A stretch of 64,000 bases of DNA from Mauremys mutica (Eukaryota > Chordata > Testudines > Geoemydidae): positions 308,158,781 through 308,222,780 of the forward strand of contig NC_059072.1 in the NCBI RefSeq assembly GCF_020497125.1. Reading direction: 5' to 3'. Positions within the stretch are counted from its first letter, which is position 1, and every line of letters begins with the position of its first letter. Shown here in pieces: positions 13,021 through 24,130 of the stretch. The notes beneath the pieces were generated by a model. That model made no database searches, was not told where the DNA came from, and saw only the letters and a list, made by a program, of their open reading frames with translations. The translations under genes were made by a program, and so were the position numbers.

Positions 13021-14151
13021 TGTAGTGAGCCGGCCTGGCTCCCAGCTGCACCTGAGGGGGCCAAACTAGCACAGCCGTCGAAGTGGGCGGAGTCACCACC
13101 GCCTGTCCCCGCCCCCCGGAAGTCAAGGGGCGGGACAGGAAGTATAAAGTCCCGGCCCCAACGCTCAGTTGCTGCCTGGCCGCTGGAGAGGACAGACGCT
13201 GGTGCCTGAGCTCCTGCTGAACTGAGCCCGGTACCCTGAGGAGGAGTCGAGCCCTCCTGTGCACCCGTATCCTGAGGAGCTGATGCTGGTGGACCCCCCT
13301 GCCGAAGCCACGACCACACAGGTACCAGTGGAGGGGGAGATTGGAAGTGGCCCGGGGATAGCCAACCCCAGTCTGGCTGTAGCAGACACTGAGCCTATGT
13401 CAGTGTGTTGCGGCCAGGATCCCCACTGACTGCAGCGGATCCATGCTGCTGCTAGGGCCCCGGGCCGGGACACAGTGGAGTGGGTGGGCCTGCGTCCCCC
13501 CTGCCACCCTCCCACTCACGGGTGGCAGTCTCTCCCTCACCCCACCACTCCGGCGTAGAAGCCTGGACTTACCTGTTTGCTGCTCAGCCCTGCCTAAGGG
13601 TCTGAGCCCTGTACCTGTTGCTGGCCCACCCTGAGCTAGGGCTTGGGCTTTACAAACTGAACTGCTGCTCAGCCCTTGCCTGAGGGTCTGAGCCACTGAA
13701 CTGCTGTGTGTGTTTGCTCAGCCCTTGCCTGAGGGTCTGAGCCACTGAACTGCTGTGTGTGTGTTTGCTCAGCCCTTGCCTGAGGGTCTGAGCCACTGAA
13801 CTGCTGTGTGTGTGTTTGCTCAGCCCTTGCCTGAGGGTCTGAGCCACTGAACTGCTGTGTGTGTTTGCTCAGCCCTTGCCTGAGGGTCCGAGCCACTGAA
13901 CTGCTGTGTGTGTTTGCTCAGCCCTTGCCTGAGGGTCCGAGCCACTGAACTGCTGTGTGTGTTTGCTCAGCCCTGCCTGAGGGTCTGAGCCCCGGAACTA
14001 CTGCCTGTTGCCCTGCCCCTATCTAGGGCGTGGACTTTAAGACTGAACTGCTACTCAGCCCCCTGTAGTGAGGCGGCCTGGGTCCCAGGTGCCCCGAAGG
14101 CGAAGAGCGACCCCCTCACCTGACAAGGGGACCCGTACACGGACCCTTACA
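13021..14151 (+). mobile_element. Solo LTR of an LTR retrotransposon, with internal minisatellite
   Basis: Begins TGTAGTGAGCCGGCC and ends CCCTTACA, so it has the TG...CA ends of an LTR. Runs of CCCCC at 13016-13020 and 14152-14156 could be the 5-bp target duplication, although this is low-complexity. A TATAAAG box lies at about 13143. The 1131 bp include tandem repeats (13.66-14.0 kb) and a second copy of the terminal motif TGTAGTGAGGCGGCC at 14064. No internal coding region is present. The superfamily (Gypsy-like or ERV-like) cannot be settled here. Confidence 0.65.
13660..14005. repeat. Minisatellite, ~49-51 bp unit, about 7 copies
   Basis: The unit contains GCTCAGCCCTTGCCTGAGGG then TCTGAGCCACTGAACTGCTG and a short TG run. 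Copies differ mainly in TG-run length and one T/C change (GGTCTGAG or GGTCCGAG). A related single unit occurs earlier near 13581. The open frames read through it on the minus strand are artefacts of the tandem. Confidence 0.92.
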
Positions 14152-15635
14152 CCCCCCTTTAGAATAGGAATCGGATCGTGCAGTGTATGCCAGTTACGTG
14201 CACACACACAAATCAGTATGCAAGTCAGACTTACATCAAGTAGGCAGGATTCCATTTTCATAACTGGGAAACCAAACTTGTGAGTACAAAATAAATTTAG
14301 CCCCTTTTTTCCGGGAAATGTAAAACACACCGATTTACAACCAGAATTTGGAGCTATGCAACTCTTTCAATCAGCTGGAAGGCAGATAGCAAAAGGAAGT
14401 ATTAATATATCAGCTGCAGGACTGGCTCTAGGCACCAGCAAACCAAGCAGGTGCTTGGGGCGGCACAATTCCAGGGGCGGCATGCCGGGAGGGTTGCACT
14501 CTCAGAGGGTTTTTTTGATTCAACTGGCATTGATATTAAAATTATATCAGTAGAGGTAGAGTCAGGATTTCTGCTGGAGTAGAGCTAAGTCCCGCTGATC
14601 AAGAAGCATTGTACGAACGTAGTTTACAATTACTGAAGCATGAATGAGTGAACATGAGCTCTCCTTTGCTATTAATTAGTTAATGTTTATATGCATCTTT
14701 GAATTGCTAAGTATCTATCTCCCAGAGGCCCTATCCAGAGAAGAGTCTTTGGCTATTTGTTTACACTAATCAGGGGTCATCATTTACCCTACCATATGCC
14801 ACTTAGTCCTCCTCCTCCCCTTGCTCCCACACATACTTTGTTTGACTCCATCTATACTATAAAAACTAATTAACAACAGTTGTTGGATTAGTTTGTAGTC
14901 CTACTTAGGACTGCCTCCCTTGTACTTCCTGCTCCTTGACTCTGACCTTGTGGTATCCCGACCCAGCCTATCACCTGACTCTTGCTCTGCCCGCTGGCCT
15001 GAATTGGACTCTGATTTCTTCGTAACCTGCCCCTGCCTGCCTCTTCACACCTGATTCTCAGTCTGCCCTCTGGCACTATCGCAGATGATAATCTCCTGGT
15101 ATTTTACCCAGCCTGACTCCTGCTCTGACCACAAGTCAGACCGCCCACATCCTTGTTGTGACACAAAGTGACTTCCCACCCGCTAAACCAATTGTTCTGG
15201 GCAGGGACCAGTCTCTTGGCTAGAGTGAATAGATTTCCCACAAGTGGGTACTTAACAGTCAGCTACCTTCTATTATTGTTCTTTTGCCACCAGCCTTTGG
15301 AATTTTCAACCCAACATAGAAGCAAACAGACCATCAAGAAGGCAAAAGGCTGCACATTCATAATGGAGTGTGCAACCGGACACAGACATGTAGGGTTCAT
15401 CATCTCACACAGCATTCATAAACTGTACAGGCATGTTCCCAATTCATCACAGCTGGGGGAAGCCCAAACAACACCAAGTTTCTAAATGAAGTGGTGTTGG
15501 TAATTCAATAAAGAACACTTTTCGTTCTGAGTTAGGACTGATCCAATGCTCCAATGTGATGTTAGAGGATCCACAACCACTAGAGATGCTGTCCTGCGAT
15601 AAGATATAAAGCCAAGCTGTCATAGGATGCTCAGA
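14152..15635. other. Intergenic sequence, one partial repeat end
   Basis: At about 14414-14510 there is a GGACTGGCTCTAGGCACCAG ... GGGGCGGCA stretch that I recognise as the left end of a reptile DNA-transposon-type repeat; no right end was found. The remainder has no supportable feature. Confidence 0.4.
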
Positions 15636-15639
15636 GGCC

Positions 15640-15860
15640 TGGGTGGCCTAGCAGTTAGTGCACCTAACCTCTGGCCCCTTGCCTCTCTGTCAAGGTGGTA
15701 GAGGTGCCTGGTTCTTGATCATCAGTCAGCCACAAATCTTCTGGTCTCCACTTGCCTCTGGGTCTCACCCTTAAGCGGGTGTGGTAGTAGAACCTGGGCC
15801 CTCCCGCTTCACCAGGCCCCAGCCGAGGGCCTGTGTGAGCAACACCAGCAGAGTCTTCCC
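15640..15860 (+). repeat. Possible tRNA-derived SINE, unclassified
   Basis: TGGCCTAGCAGTTAGTGCAC resembles a Pol III A box and GGTTCTTGATC, about 60 bases later, a weak B box. No terminal tail or target duplication was identified and the piece is cut by the next element, so this is tentative. Confidence 0.35.
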
Positions 15861-15874
15861 TGCAGACAGTCTAA

Positions 15875-16181
15875 GGGCTAGTCTACACTAGAAGCACTAT
15901 ATCAGCACAGCTGCACCAATGAAGCTACACTGATTCAGCTGTGGTATTGTAGTGCATCTGGTGAAGGTCCTTTATGCTGACGGGAGAAATGGGAGCTCTC
16001 CCATAATTACTCCACCTCCACGAGAGGTGATAGCTATGTCAGCGGGAGATGCTCTCTTGCTGACATAGCGCTGTCTTAGGGTGCTTAGGTCGCTGTAACT
16101 TGTGTCACTCAGGGGGATGACTTTTTCAAACCCCTGAGCGACACAAGTTATATTGACATAAGCGGTAGTGTAGACCTGTCC
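15875..16181 (-). mobile_element. Harbinger-type MITE (GTCTACACT terminal repeat family)
   Basis: GGGCTAGTCTACACTA at the left and TAGTGTAGACCTGTCC at the right form inverted ends, 307 bp. TAA precedes the left end but TCT follows the right, so the 3-bp target copy is not preserved. Internal motifs such as TGACATAGC and CCCCTGAGCGAC are shared with the 44174 element in the opposite orientation. Confidence 0.7.
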
Positions 16182-16696
16182 TCTGTCTGCTGCCCTGGGC
16201 TACTTCCTACCTATAAGTCCCTTCAGGTTGGGACATAGCCCCTATAGTCCAAACAATCAATCGCTTAACAGAAAGAGTCCAGATGAGCAGGGATCTGCAG
16301 GACCTGCTGGTTCTTAAAGTGGTTGATGGTTTGAGAAGGCATTGCCTGTGGGCCTTACCCTCTTTATGGTCCCATCTCAGGCTCAACCTTTTATCTGGTT
16401 TTCTGGAGGACCGATAGTCTGGGCTTCTGAGCTCCTTTTAACCCACTCTTCCAGGAATCATATGCTCAGCAGGCCTGGAGGGGTTGTGCTACCTGGGCCC
16501 AGTATTGCCTTTTAACCCCTTCGGGCCCAGTGTGGAGTTTGTATACCACATTTCAATCTATGGGACTTTTCACCAGAATAAGTATCCTGGCCAAACTGGC
16601 ACATAGAGAATATGAAATGAGTATGTTAAGAATACATAGACAGATTAAGTATGATGTACTGTATAAATATCCCATTTTTGTAGATTGCATGTTTGT
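16182..16696. other. Intergenic sequence, nothing recognised
   Basis: No repeat, exon or RNA gene identified in this stretch. Confidence 0.4.
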
Positions 16697-17510
16697 AATC
16701 ATAGAATCATAGGACTGGAAGGAACCTTGAGAGGTCATCTAGTCCAGTCCCCTGCACTCATGGCAGGACTAAGTATTATCTAGACCATCCCTGACAGGTG
16801 TTTGTCTAACCTGATCTTAAAAATCTCCAGTGATGGAGATTCCACAGCCTCCTTAGGCAATTTATTCTAGTGCTCAACCACCCTGACAGGAAGTTTTTCC
16901 TAATGTCCAACCTAAACCTCCCTTGCTGCAATTTAAGACCATTGCTTCTTATCCTATCCTCAGAGGTTAAGAATAATTGTTCTCCCTCCTCCTTGTAACA
17001 TCCTTTTATATACTTGAAAACTTTTATCATGTCCCCTCTCAGTCTTCTATTTTCCAGACTAAACAAACCCATTTTTTTCAATCTTCCCTCATAGGTCATA
17101 TTTTCTAGACCTTTAATAATTTTTGTTGCTCTTCTCTGGACTTTCTCCAATTTGTCCACACCTTTCCTGAAGTGTGGCACCCTGAACTGGACACAATACT
17201 CTAGTTGAGACCTAATCAGTGCAGAGTAGAGCGGAAGAATTACTTCTCGTGTCTTGCTTACAACACTCCTGCTAATACATCCCAGAATAATGTTTGCTTT
17301 TATTGCAACAGTGTTACACTGTTGACTCATATTTAGCTTGTGGTCCACTGTGACCCCCAGATCCCTTTCTGTGGTACTCCTTCCTAGGCAGTCATTTCCC
17401 ATTTTGTATGTGTGCAACTGATTGTTCCTTCCTAAGTGGAGTACTTTGCATTCGTCTTTATTGAGTTTCATCCTATTTACTTCAGACCAAAGCTTCCAAA
17501 GGTTCACTTC
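16697..17510 (-). mobile_element. CR1 LINE, 5'-truncated
   Basis: The + strand shows the complement of the CR1 tail (AATCATAGAATCATAGGAC then AGGTCATCTAGTCCAGTCC) followed by the complement of the end of ORF2. Truncation is near 17510, typical of target-primed LINE insertion. Confidence 0.95.
16806..17507 (-). pseudogene. CR1 ORF2 C-terminal fragment, open for 233 codons
   Basis: Minus-strand frame containing KVLHLGRNN, RDLGVTVDHKL, LPLYSALIRSQLEYCVQF and [12 protein letters not shown], the thumb and C-terminal region that follows the reverse transcriptase domain in CR1-clade LINEs. Endonuclease and reverse transcriptase catalytic parts are absent because of 5' truncation, so it is not functional. 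The lack of stops over this length suggests a relatively young copy. Confidence 0.92.
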
Positions 17511-17652
17511 AAAGAAGCACTCAGAAGTTCAGATGCTTATTCAAACTATCAAAACCTCTTAAATCAATATACCTGAGCTGGAAAGAGGCTTTCTTGTGAG
17601 ATTTCCTTTACTTCCTACTTCCAGTTGAGTTAGAACTACTATGCCATTATAA

Positions 17653-17830
17653 CAGTGGCTCTCAAACAGGGGTACATGTAACCCTGGGGGTACTTAGAGG
17701 TCTTCCGGGGGTATATCAACTCATGTAGATATTTGCCTAGTTTTACAACAGGCTACATAAAAAGCACTAGCAAAGCATTTAGCCAAAATTAAACACATAA
17801 TTCTGAGAGAGGCTGAGAAATCACGACTCG
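17653..17830. mobile_element. hAT-like element, left-end remnant
   Basis: CAGTGGCTCTCAAACAGGGG begins a stretch that matches the left part of the complete element at 34174 (GATATTTGCCTAGTTTTACA then ACAGGCTACATAA). Similarity fades after about 17800 and no convincing right end is seen. Confidence 0.7.
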
Positions 17831-19221
17831 CCAGTCTGGGTATGCTGAGATGACTTAGAAACAGAATAATAAAAGTGCTGACTTCAACTGGTATGCATCA
17901 TTTTTTTTCCAGCAGCTCCTTTAAAAAAGGCTTTGATCTGTTCAACAGATTTGTGGTGTATGTAGCAGATTTTGTTCCTACAACCAAATAGAATTTTCTG
18001 GTTTATGTTTCTTGAACTACATTGTTTTCAGGTAAAGACAATATTTGATTGTTTCTTATTTTTTCACAAAATGTTTTAACATGAGAATTTCTTATATTTC
18101 TGTATAATGTCTTCTCTGCATTATCAGTGATGAAATGTAAAGCAGAGCCACTGTTTAAAATAAAAATGTTTACTAATTTCTTTTTTAAAAAGTACAATAG
18201 TTACCTACATTTAATATTTTTAAGTATATTCCCAATACAACAATGCCCAGAATAATCTGTATACCTGTCCTCACTCTACCACTGCCTTTTCCCAGAAATT
18301 GAATGCAAATCTTATAGTTTTAATATATATTTTGCCATAGGATCTGATGGTATTAAAGTCCAAATACTTAACTGTTACAGCAAGCACTATTGCACTGCCT
18401 CATGCTTACATTTTAAATCTCTCTTTGACCCATGACCATATTCCAAATAAATGAAACATGCCTTGATTTTTCCCATCCAGAAGACAGGCGATAACATGTC
18501 TGTTTCAGACTATAGGCATGTTACTCTTCAGCCAGTCATTTCTAAAGATATGGAACAAGTACTTCAGTCTTTAAGTTTTGATCAATTTACAGTCTTTCTT
18601 TGTAATTAGTTTGGTTTCTTCCCAAGCCCAGTTCAGGGGGTGCTTTATTGCCAAATCTGTATCTCTGGTATGATGTTCTGGATAAGGGTTATATCAAAGA
18701 CAACAGTTTTTGATCTGTCTAGAGTGTCTCACACAGCCCCTTTGTTTAAACAAATATATATATGGTAAATATACCTTAATAAGGCAACTCTCTAGTTATC
18801 TGCATTCAAGGTCACAATGTATTGTTAAAGGTGTTTCGAACAACAAGGGCCCGTTGTCATCTAGAATTCCTCTATAGAATGTTCTTGGCTGGAATCTATT
18901 TTTATATATATTAATAATATAATCTCTTAGCAGCTCTCAATAAATAGTAGGCTAATTTGCATTAGTGAAGACACAACACTTCATAAGTCAATGTTTAATT
19001 CAACTGATCTTTCTGATTTCCAATCTGATGTAGAAGTAACATTAGAATATAGCTGGTTCCAATAGCATTTATAGACACAGTAACACAAATACCATTCTGA
19101 ATTTAAGAGTTAACATTTGAAAGTCAGTAACTGAAGAAAAGACTTAAATACATAGCATTTAAAAAGGAATGCTGATTACTATGGGCCAGATGCTGCCATC
19201 CAAGTGGCATTCCAATGGGAC
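17831..19221. other. Intergenic AT-rich sequence, nothing recognised
   Basis: No supportable gene or repeat. A short TATATA run lies near 18755. Confidence 0.4.
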
Positions 19222-19224
19222 TAA

Positions 19225-19519
19225 GGCCTGATCTACACTGGGGGTGGGGATCTATCTAAGATACGCAACTTCAGCTACGAGAATAGCATAGCTGAAGTCG
19301 ACGTATCTTAGATTGACTTACTTCACGTCCTCGCGGCGTGGGATCGACGGCCGCTGCTCCCCCGTCGACTCCGCTTCCGCCTCTCGCCTTGGTGGAGTTC
19401 CAAAGTCGACAGCAAGCGCGTTCGGGGATCGATGTATCACATCTAGATGAGATGCGATACATCGATCCCCGATAGATTGATCACTACCCGCCAATCCGGC
19501 GGATAGTGTAGACATACCC
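19225..19519 (+). mobile_element. Harbinger-type MITE, complete, TAA target duplication
   Basis: 295 bp with inverted ends GGCCTGATCTACACT and AGTGTAGACATACCC, flanked by TAA on both sides (19222-19224 and 19520-19522). A 3-bp TWA duplication is the PIF/Harbinger signature. The interior includes GGGGATCGAT and its complement arranged as internal hairpins. Closely related to the element at 29119, in the same orientation. Confidence 0.85.
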
Positions 19520-19800
19520 TAACTGTGGAATAAGGTGCTACTCTTTACAAGTAAAGGTAGCAGAATCTGGCTCCTTTGGTTGAAAGAAAATTTAATTTGT
19601 CATAAAGATACAAACATTAGGATAAAGAGTGGAATGACAGTTTCTTAAAGATGCATGTCAAGGTCACGGGGAACCTCTGGTTTCTTTGAATGCACCCCAT
19701 TAGGTTTCAGGCCTCGGGCCTTTGGCTTTCCTGGGATGGAATTCTACAATTCTCCCCCTCCTAGACCAGGCCATAGGCTAGAGTATTTTGTTGTTGGCTG

Positions 19801-19990
19801 ACTCATAGACTCAGATTTTAAGGTCAGAAGGGACCATCATGATAATCTAGTCTGACCTCCCACACATTGCAAGCCACAGAACCTCCCCCTCCCTCCCAGC
19901 CATTCCTGTAATAGACCCCTAACCTCTGGCTGAGTTACTGAAGTTGACAAATCATGATTTAAAGGCTTCAATGACCCATGCTGCAAACGA
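19801..19990 (-). mobile_element. CR1 LINE 3' end, diverged
   Basis: ATAGACTCAGATTTTAAGGT followed by CAGAAGGGACCATCATGAT is the complement of a CR1 subfamily tail common in turtles; the sequence continues into TGAGTTACTGAAGTTG as expected for this subfamily. Confidence 0.88.
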
Positions 19991-22900
19991 GATCCACTCC
20001 AATTTAGGCCTAGCCTTTATTTTGTATGTTTTAAGACAATATTACCACCTGCGAATTACATGTGCATGCAAAAACAGATAAGGCAAGAAACTTTTCAAAT
20101 GACTCTTTTCAAATCTCTGTTCTTTCCTGTGTCTTCTTCACCACTTTCCTATTACCAATCGCCTATTTTTACCCCTTCTTCTGCAACTTCAGGCAGACTC
20201 AGTTTAATAAGTTATCTAATCTCTACACATGTCCATTCTAAACCCCAGTTAAAACATTCTTATGCATAAATCTCAGTAACTAATGCAAACTAATCCATTT
20301 TTTCTTATCCTGCTAAAAGCCTACTTTAATCTGTCTACTTCTGCCATCTATTCTTTGTTGTTAACCACACTGGCTCCCTCCAGTTGTTTCTATCTTACTG
20401 GTCTGTGTAGGGGTTTTGTTTTGTTTTTTGGTGGCCTTGGGTATGTGCTTGTTAGCATGTTCAGGGCACACCTGAAGTTAACAATTCCCTCATGACACAC
20501 TGTTTCACCCTATTTCCACGGATCAAGATTTTACAACTAAGACACACACACACACACCCCTCCCTTTCATGGTTTACACAACACAACCCTGAAGCTTTTT
20601 CAGCTAACTTCTGAAATGCTGCATCAGCAGGAACACATACAAAAAGCAAAACATGCTTTATATTTTCCTATAATACGATATATAATAATATTCATTTCTC
20701 TAACATTATTTAGTATATATTTGACTAACACAATTCATTACCCAGTTTTCCAGCACATGATGTGCATTACTCCAGGGGAAAGAGCCAAGGTTATGATTGA
20801 AATTGATCCTGGCATACAACACTCAAAGATGTTGGAGTATCATTGGGGAAGGACTAAGAAAAGCTTCAGTAAGAGAAGAGTTTTGAAGGAAAGTAATTTA
20901 AATAATTCTATTTAGGTGTTTTAAACTGTTTCATTTATATCTCATCTGTATCACAATTCACTCATTTTTGGACATAATTTGAGGAGGAGGGATTTGGCTT
21001 GTGGCAGAATACTAGCATTGTGGCTGGGACTGGCCTACCAGTAGCTCTTTGCACTATGACAGCATGAATGGGGAGAAATCTCAGTGATGAGAATGTCATG
21101 AAGATTAACTTTCCTTCAGCTCCTTCTGGCAGGTTGGGGTGATCAGGTGGGCCTTTTATGTAATCTCTGTTATCTGTTCTCACGTGATACAACTCTTACT
21201 GTAGAGAAAAATTGCCCAAGAAGAGTAGTTTGAGACATGCCAACATCCTCCCACTCAAAATGGACTGGAGAAAGCTTGTAAGAAAAGTGAAGAATGACCA
21301 CAGGAATGTTAGGAATCAGGGAGAGCTTTTATTAAAGCGCCTGGCCCTCAAGAGCTGCTACTAAGTGTCCACGACCAATAAACTTGTAGGTGGAACTTTG
21401 GACAACACCCACAGTGAATAGCATTCTATGATGTGGAAGAAAATGCATCCCAGCTCATATTTCTTTGGAAGATATTCCTTTAAAAATTACAGAATTATTT
21501 ATTTGAATTTGTCATCTGCTTTAACAATGTATATTCACCATCTGTTACAAGATGGCTTTTCATTCTCTCCTCACTGGCCTGAGTTTCTCTGTCATATGGG
21601 TGGAAAATGCCCTAAAACTGTATTTTTTTTCTAAATTTGCAGTATAATATAATTATAATACAGACTTTTGTAATGGGGTTACTGACTGCCACTATTATAG
21701 ATCACTCATTACAGAAGAGCAGCAAATTTGACACTTCTGTCATAGATTATCTGTCCAACAATTTGCAGGATATAAATTCATTTTTGGGTGTGCTAGCCAT
21801 AGGGGGTATGAGGCCTTGAGTTTGTAGAAATTAAGGTCACTGGTTCTATTTACCAGATTTCTAGCCAAAAAAATTGTTGAAGGCAAGAGAGCACTCTGTA
21901 GGTAACTACATTGATAGCCAAATCTATCCAAAAGCTGTTGTCTTCTAATAATAATAACTAATAATAATGAATCACCTACTTTATGAGACTAAAGAAAACA
22001 ATGAAACTCGAGAATTGTCCATCTCTTGTTTTCTGTTCTATTCAGTGTAATTTTCTTGGCTGCTGCAGGTCTGCAGGGTCTGGGCCACCAAAAGACCTTG
22101 CATTTTTGAAGCACTCCTCAGGATGGTAGGGTTTCTGAGAAATTCCCTGAAATCCTGAAGATAAGGCTAAGGTGACTGTATTTTCAAAATAAAAAACAGA
22201 TGCTTTTGTGGCTATATCTTTTAATTTGGTGAAACACTCATGTAAAAGGCAAAAGTACATTCTTAAAAATGTGTGCTGGTGCCCCCTACAGCCAGCTTCT
22301 GACTCAAGTTGCTCATATTTCTTGGAGCAGAGGAGTTCTTGCAGTAATTTAGTATTGAGAATAAATTTATCATGAAATATTTAATGTGTTAACATTCACT
22401 TTGAGCAAAATAACAGCTCATTTACACTCAACAGTGTTTACACTCATTCCACTTTTCTCTCCAAACACTATGCATCACACAGAATGCTTTCCATTAGACT
22501 GTTGCTGGTAAACAGAACAAATTCTACCTCTGATAGAAACACATTTTAAAAATGAGCATGTTCATTGATGAAATGAAAAAACCAGGACATTTCAAGTGCC
22601 CCAAAAGAAGGTCCTGGGACCCTACAACATCATACAAAAAATCAGGTCTGCTTTGGTAAAACTGGAATATAAGGTTTCTTCAGATATTCTTGAGCACATG
22701 GCTTAAGTCTTTGCAAGATCAAGGCCCAAGTTATTATTGTTGTCAATATTTACAGAGAATATTTTCCATATGAAAAACTTTCTCTGCAGACAGGTTTCAA
22801 CATCGTAACCACTTCTGTTTGAAATATAGATGCTCTGGCAGGGATTACAAACACAGCCAGCTCCAGTGGATTTTATAATCACGGCAAATACAAACAGCAG

Positions 22901-23199
22901 GGTTTATAAACTCTGCTGGTGAATTTTGCAAATTCGGTAGTGGGTAGTTTGTAAGGTCCTAAAAAGAATAACTGTGGGACCATATCAGGCCATCACTTAA
23001 TAAGCAGAACTTTCCAGTGATTTCTGCATTACAGCAGATGCCATAATAGGGTCCTTGGCTTTTCCTATGTCCCTATCCCTCCTTAGGTAAAAATAAAGGA
23101 AAATTAAAAATGAACGTAGGTTAACATAATGTTAAGGGTACCAATGTATATAGCCAAACATCAGGGAATTATTTTCTGTACCATGAACTTAGCCATTTG
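19991..23199. other. Intergenic sequence up to the promoter
   Basis: Contains an (AC)n run at 20542-20557 and otherwise AT-rich sequence. No exon of a neighbouring gene is recognisable on either strand. Confidence 0.4.
20542..20557. repeat. (AC)n microsatellite, short
   Basis: Eight AC units read directly. Confidence 0.85.
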
Positions 23200-24130
23200 G
23201 AACGTCCTGGCCGTTGCTTGTCCGGCGCTGCTGCTGTTTGCTTGTTGGGTGTGTTTTTGTATAACGGCGAACAGCGTGCGCTGCGCTGCTATTCCATGCC
23301 CGCCTGAACAGATGCTATTAACAGTAGCGTGGGTCGGCTCTGCGGGGCCGGGGTCGGCCCTGTGTTGAGTCTGGGCAGCACAATGCGGCCCCGCTCCAGG
23401 ACTGGCGCCGCTGCAACACCCGGCTCGAGTCCGGGGCACGGCGGGGTGGAGAACCTCGCCGCTCCCACGTGCAGGCGCTGGCGGGTGCGAATTTAACGCT
23501 ACGGGGAGTTTCCCGCTGTTACTCCCCTGGGGCTGCGGGGGGAGGGGTCCGCCCCTCAGCTCACGGCGGCGCCTCACTCCGGGGGAGGGGACTCAGCCCC
23601 TCAGCACAGAGGAAGGGAAGGAGGGAGCGAGCGCGAGGCGCCGCAGTGTGTCCGGCTCCGCCCCCTCCCCCCGGGCTCGTACCATTTGGCGGCGCTGGTA
23701 GGGGGGTGCGCGGCAAACCCCAGCCAGGGGTTTCCTGGCTGCCGCGCGAGCGACTGGGCTCCCCCGTGACCCCCGCGCGCAGATCGCGCGGCCCCCGCCT
23801 CCCCCCGGGCTCTCGGGCCCCCGCCGGGCCTGGGGCAGCGCTGGCGGGAGGACGCTGCGCACGCGGCTCCCCCGCCCCGCGCGCCCGCCCCGGCCCCGCC
23901 GTTATTCGGATGCGGAGGCCGAGACGGGCAGCGCCGAGAGCGCGGGGGTCCCGGACCATGCTGGGGAGCGGGCGGCGGCGCCCGGCGGACTCGCGGCCCG
24001 ACCAGTGGGTGCTGGTTGCACCAGGTAACCCCCCTCCCGGGCCCCGCGCCTCGTCTCCCTACCAGCGCCCCCGGGGGAGATTGCACCTCCCTCAGCGCCC
24101 CCGGGGAGACTGGAGCCCTGTGCCCCATCT
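23200..24130 (+). promoter_or_regulatory. CpG island promoter of RNASEH2B
   Basis: A sharply bounded GC- and CpG-rich block of about 0.9 kb in an otherwise AT-rich region, with several GC-box-like CCCGCCCC runs around 23870-23900. There is no clear TATA box close to the ATG, as usual for a housekeeping gene. Exon 1 lies near its right end. The transcription start cannot be fixed from sequence alone. Open frames crossing the island on both strands (for example 23469-24242 and 23601-24146) are by-products of high GC content. Confidence 0.85.
23958..24024 (+). CDS. RNASEH2B: RNASEH2B exon 1, coding part
   Basis: Encodes 22 codons plus one base (phase 1), ending in QWVLVAP just before a GTAACC donor at 24025. 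The start is the ATG at 23958 in context GGACCATGC. No upstream in-frame ATG connects to this exon within the CpG island in a convincing way. The first residues are arginine-rich and unlike the human N-terminus, which is known to be variable, but QWVLVAP lines up with the QHVFLVS region of the human protein. Confidence 0.85.

Noticed and set aside
13650..13896. Repetitive open frames reading SDPQARAEQ units on the minus strand
   Set aside because: Product of a roughly 50-bp minisatellite; unit length is not always a multiple of three and there is no start context.
13660..14005. Regular ~50-bp direct repeats considered as a CRISPR array
   Set aside because: Repeats are back-to-back without unique spacers, in a vertebrate LTR; a minisatellite.
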